Positions 6,358 through 6,704 of a DNA stretch of 6,704 bases are shown in pieces. Position 1 is the stretch's first letter. Each line of letters starts with the position of its first letter. Where the stretch lies: NCBI GenBank assembly GCA_018065165.1, contig JAGHTV010000420.1:1-6704 (forward strand), read 5' to 3'. A program made the position numbers and the translations under genes. This DNA is from Candidatus Sodaliphilus fimicaballi. GTDB taxonomy: Bacteria; Bacteroidota; Bacteroidia; Bacteroidales; Muribaculaceae. The notes under the pieces were generated by a model, which was not told where the DNA came from, made no database searches, and saw only the letters and a list, made by a program, of their open reading frames with translations.

Positions 6358-6388
6358 ATTGTAGGTTGGCGATATTGTTGTAAATTTG
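6358..6388 (+). promoter_or_regulatory. Bacteroidetes-type promoter of the rightmost gene
   Basis: ATTG at 6358-6361 (three of four bases of TTTG) is followed after 19 bp by TAAATTTG at 6381-6388, a full match to the -7 consensus. Transcription is expected at about 6392-6395, only a few bases before the ATG at 6398, so the message would be leaderless or nearly so. The opposing NhaC -7 box lies about 30 bp to the left. Confidence 0.7.
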
Positions 6389-6397
6389 CAATAATAT

Positions 6398-6704
6398 ATG
6401 AATTGGCGTTTGGTCATATTGTCGGTCGCTTGTGTGGCCACTGTTACAGTGGCGGCACAGGAGAATGTGCAGCTCAATGTTAAGCCCCCACAGGGCAAAT
6501 ATGAGCAGCCCACTCTCTCGGTGCCCGTTAAGCCATCTGGCTCTATTTCGCCTACAACGCCTGTCACACCGTCGATTGAGTCGCCTAAGCTTGACATCAA
6601 CCCGCACGACCTGGTTGACTCACTGGCTGTGTATAATGTCGACATGAACCTTACTGGTACATTGGCGCCCAGCGAGAAACCACAGTACGACTTCTCTCGC
6701 GATC
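6398..6704 (+). CDS. Secreted proline-rich protein, N-terminal part (continues past the window)
   Basis: The reading frame is open for 102 codons from the ATG at 6398 to the end of the window. Residues 1-20 (Met-Asn-Trp-Arg, then a hydrophobic run ending V-A-A) form a signal peptide with likely cleavage before Gln21, so the product is exported to the periplasm or beyond. Residues 28-66 are rich in Pro, Ser, Thr and Val ('KPSGSISPTTPVTPSIESPK' at 45-64), which suggests a flexible linker after the signal. A more ordinary acidic segment follows ('DINPHDLVDSLAVYNVDMN'). I do not recognise the family; an envelope or outer-membrane protein is plausible. This start is chosen because the next in-frame ATG is codon 83 and would lose the signal peptide, and because a promoter lies just upstream. 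Overlapping frames on the minus strand lack any such support. Confidence 0.75.
   Translation, partial: MNWRLVILSVACVATVTVAAQENVQLNVKPPQGKYEQPTLSVPVKPSGSISPTTPVTPSIESPKLDINPHDLVDSLAVYNVDMNLTGTLAPSEKPQYDFSRD

Noticed and set aside
5580..6383. 267-codon plus-strand open frame opposite the NhaC gene
   Set aside because: It is antisense to a clear membrane transporter, its product is rich in His, Arg, Gly and Glu with no recognisable domain, and no promoter supports it. It is a by-product of GC-rich codons in NhaC.
6311..6645. Two minus-strand 98-codon frames opposite the rightmost gene
   Set aside because: They overlap each other and the signal-peptide gene at 6398, cross the divergent promoter region and have no domain or promoter support.

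Overview
The window looks like a gut-type member of the Bacteroidales. Three things support this: a BspA-like leucine-rich-repeat secreted protein ending in a dockerin-like repeat pair, promoters of the Bacteroidetes form (TTTG, 19 bp, TAnnTTTG) rather than the E. coli form, and AT-rich start regions mostly without Shine-Dalgarno sequences. Muribaculaceae or Prevotella-like lineages fit best, but the genus cannot be fixed from the sequence alone.

Layout, left to right. Positions 1-35 hold the first codons of a minus-strand gene for another secreted protein. Positions 36-170 are intergenic, with a 16-bp imperfect repeat and then nine copies of an 8-bp tandem repeat (GAGGTTAA on the minus strand). 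Positions 171-3137 (minus) encode the 988-residue BspA-like protein, with a good promoter at 3192-3222. Positions 3389-4504 (minus) encode a 371-residue P-loop ATPase of the ATPase_2 type with a C-terminal winged-helix-like region. This gene has its own promoter, an operator-like palindrome array and a hairpin terminator, and the whole unit lies between two exact 15-bp direct repeats. Positions 4692-6290 (minus) encode an NhaC-family Na+/H+ antiporter. A 107-bp divergent intergenic region follows, and a plus-strand gene for a secreted, proline-rich protein starts at 6398 and runs off the window.

The genes do not form an obvious pathway. The antiporter is an inner-membrane ion or solute exchanger, the BspA-like protein is exported, and the ATPase is cytoplasmic and of unknown role. 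Each complete gene appears to have its own promoter, so this is a row of separate units rather than one operon. The most unusual part is the ATPase unit at about 3255-4663, which looks like a self-contained cassette with possible autoregulatory sites. I see no RNA genes, CRISPR array, transposase or integrase. No intergenic stretch exceeds 300 bases; the longest is 3138-3388.
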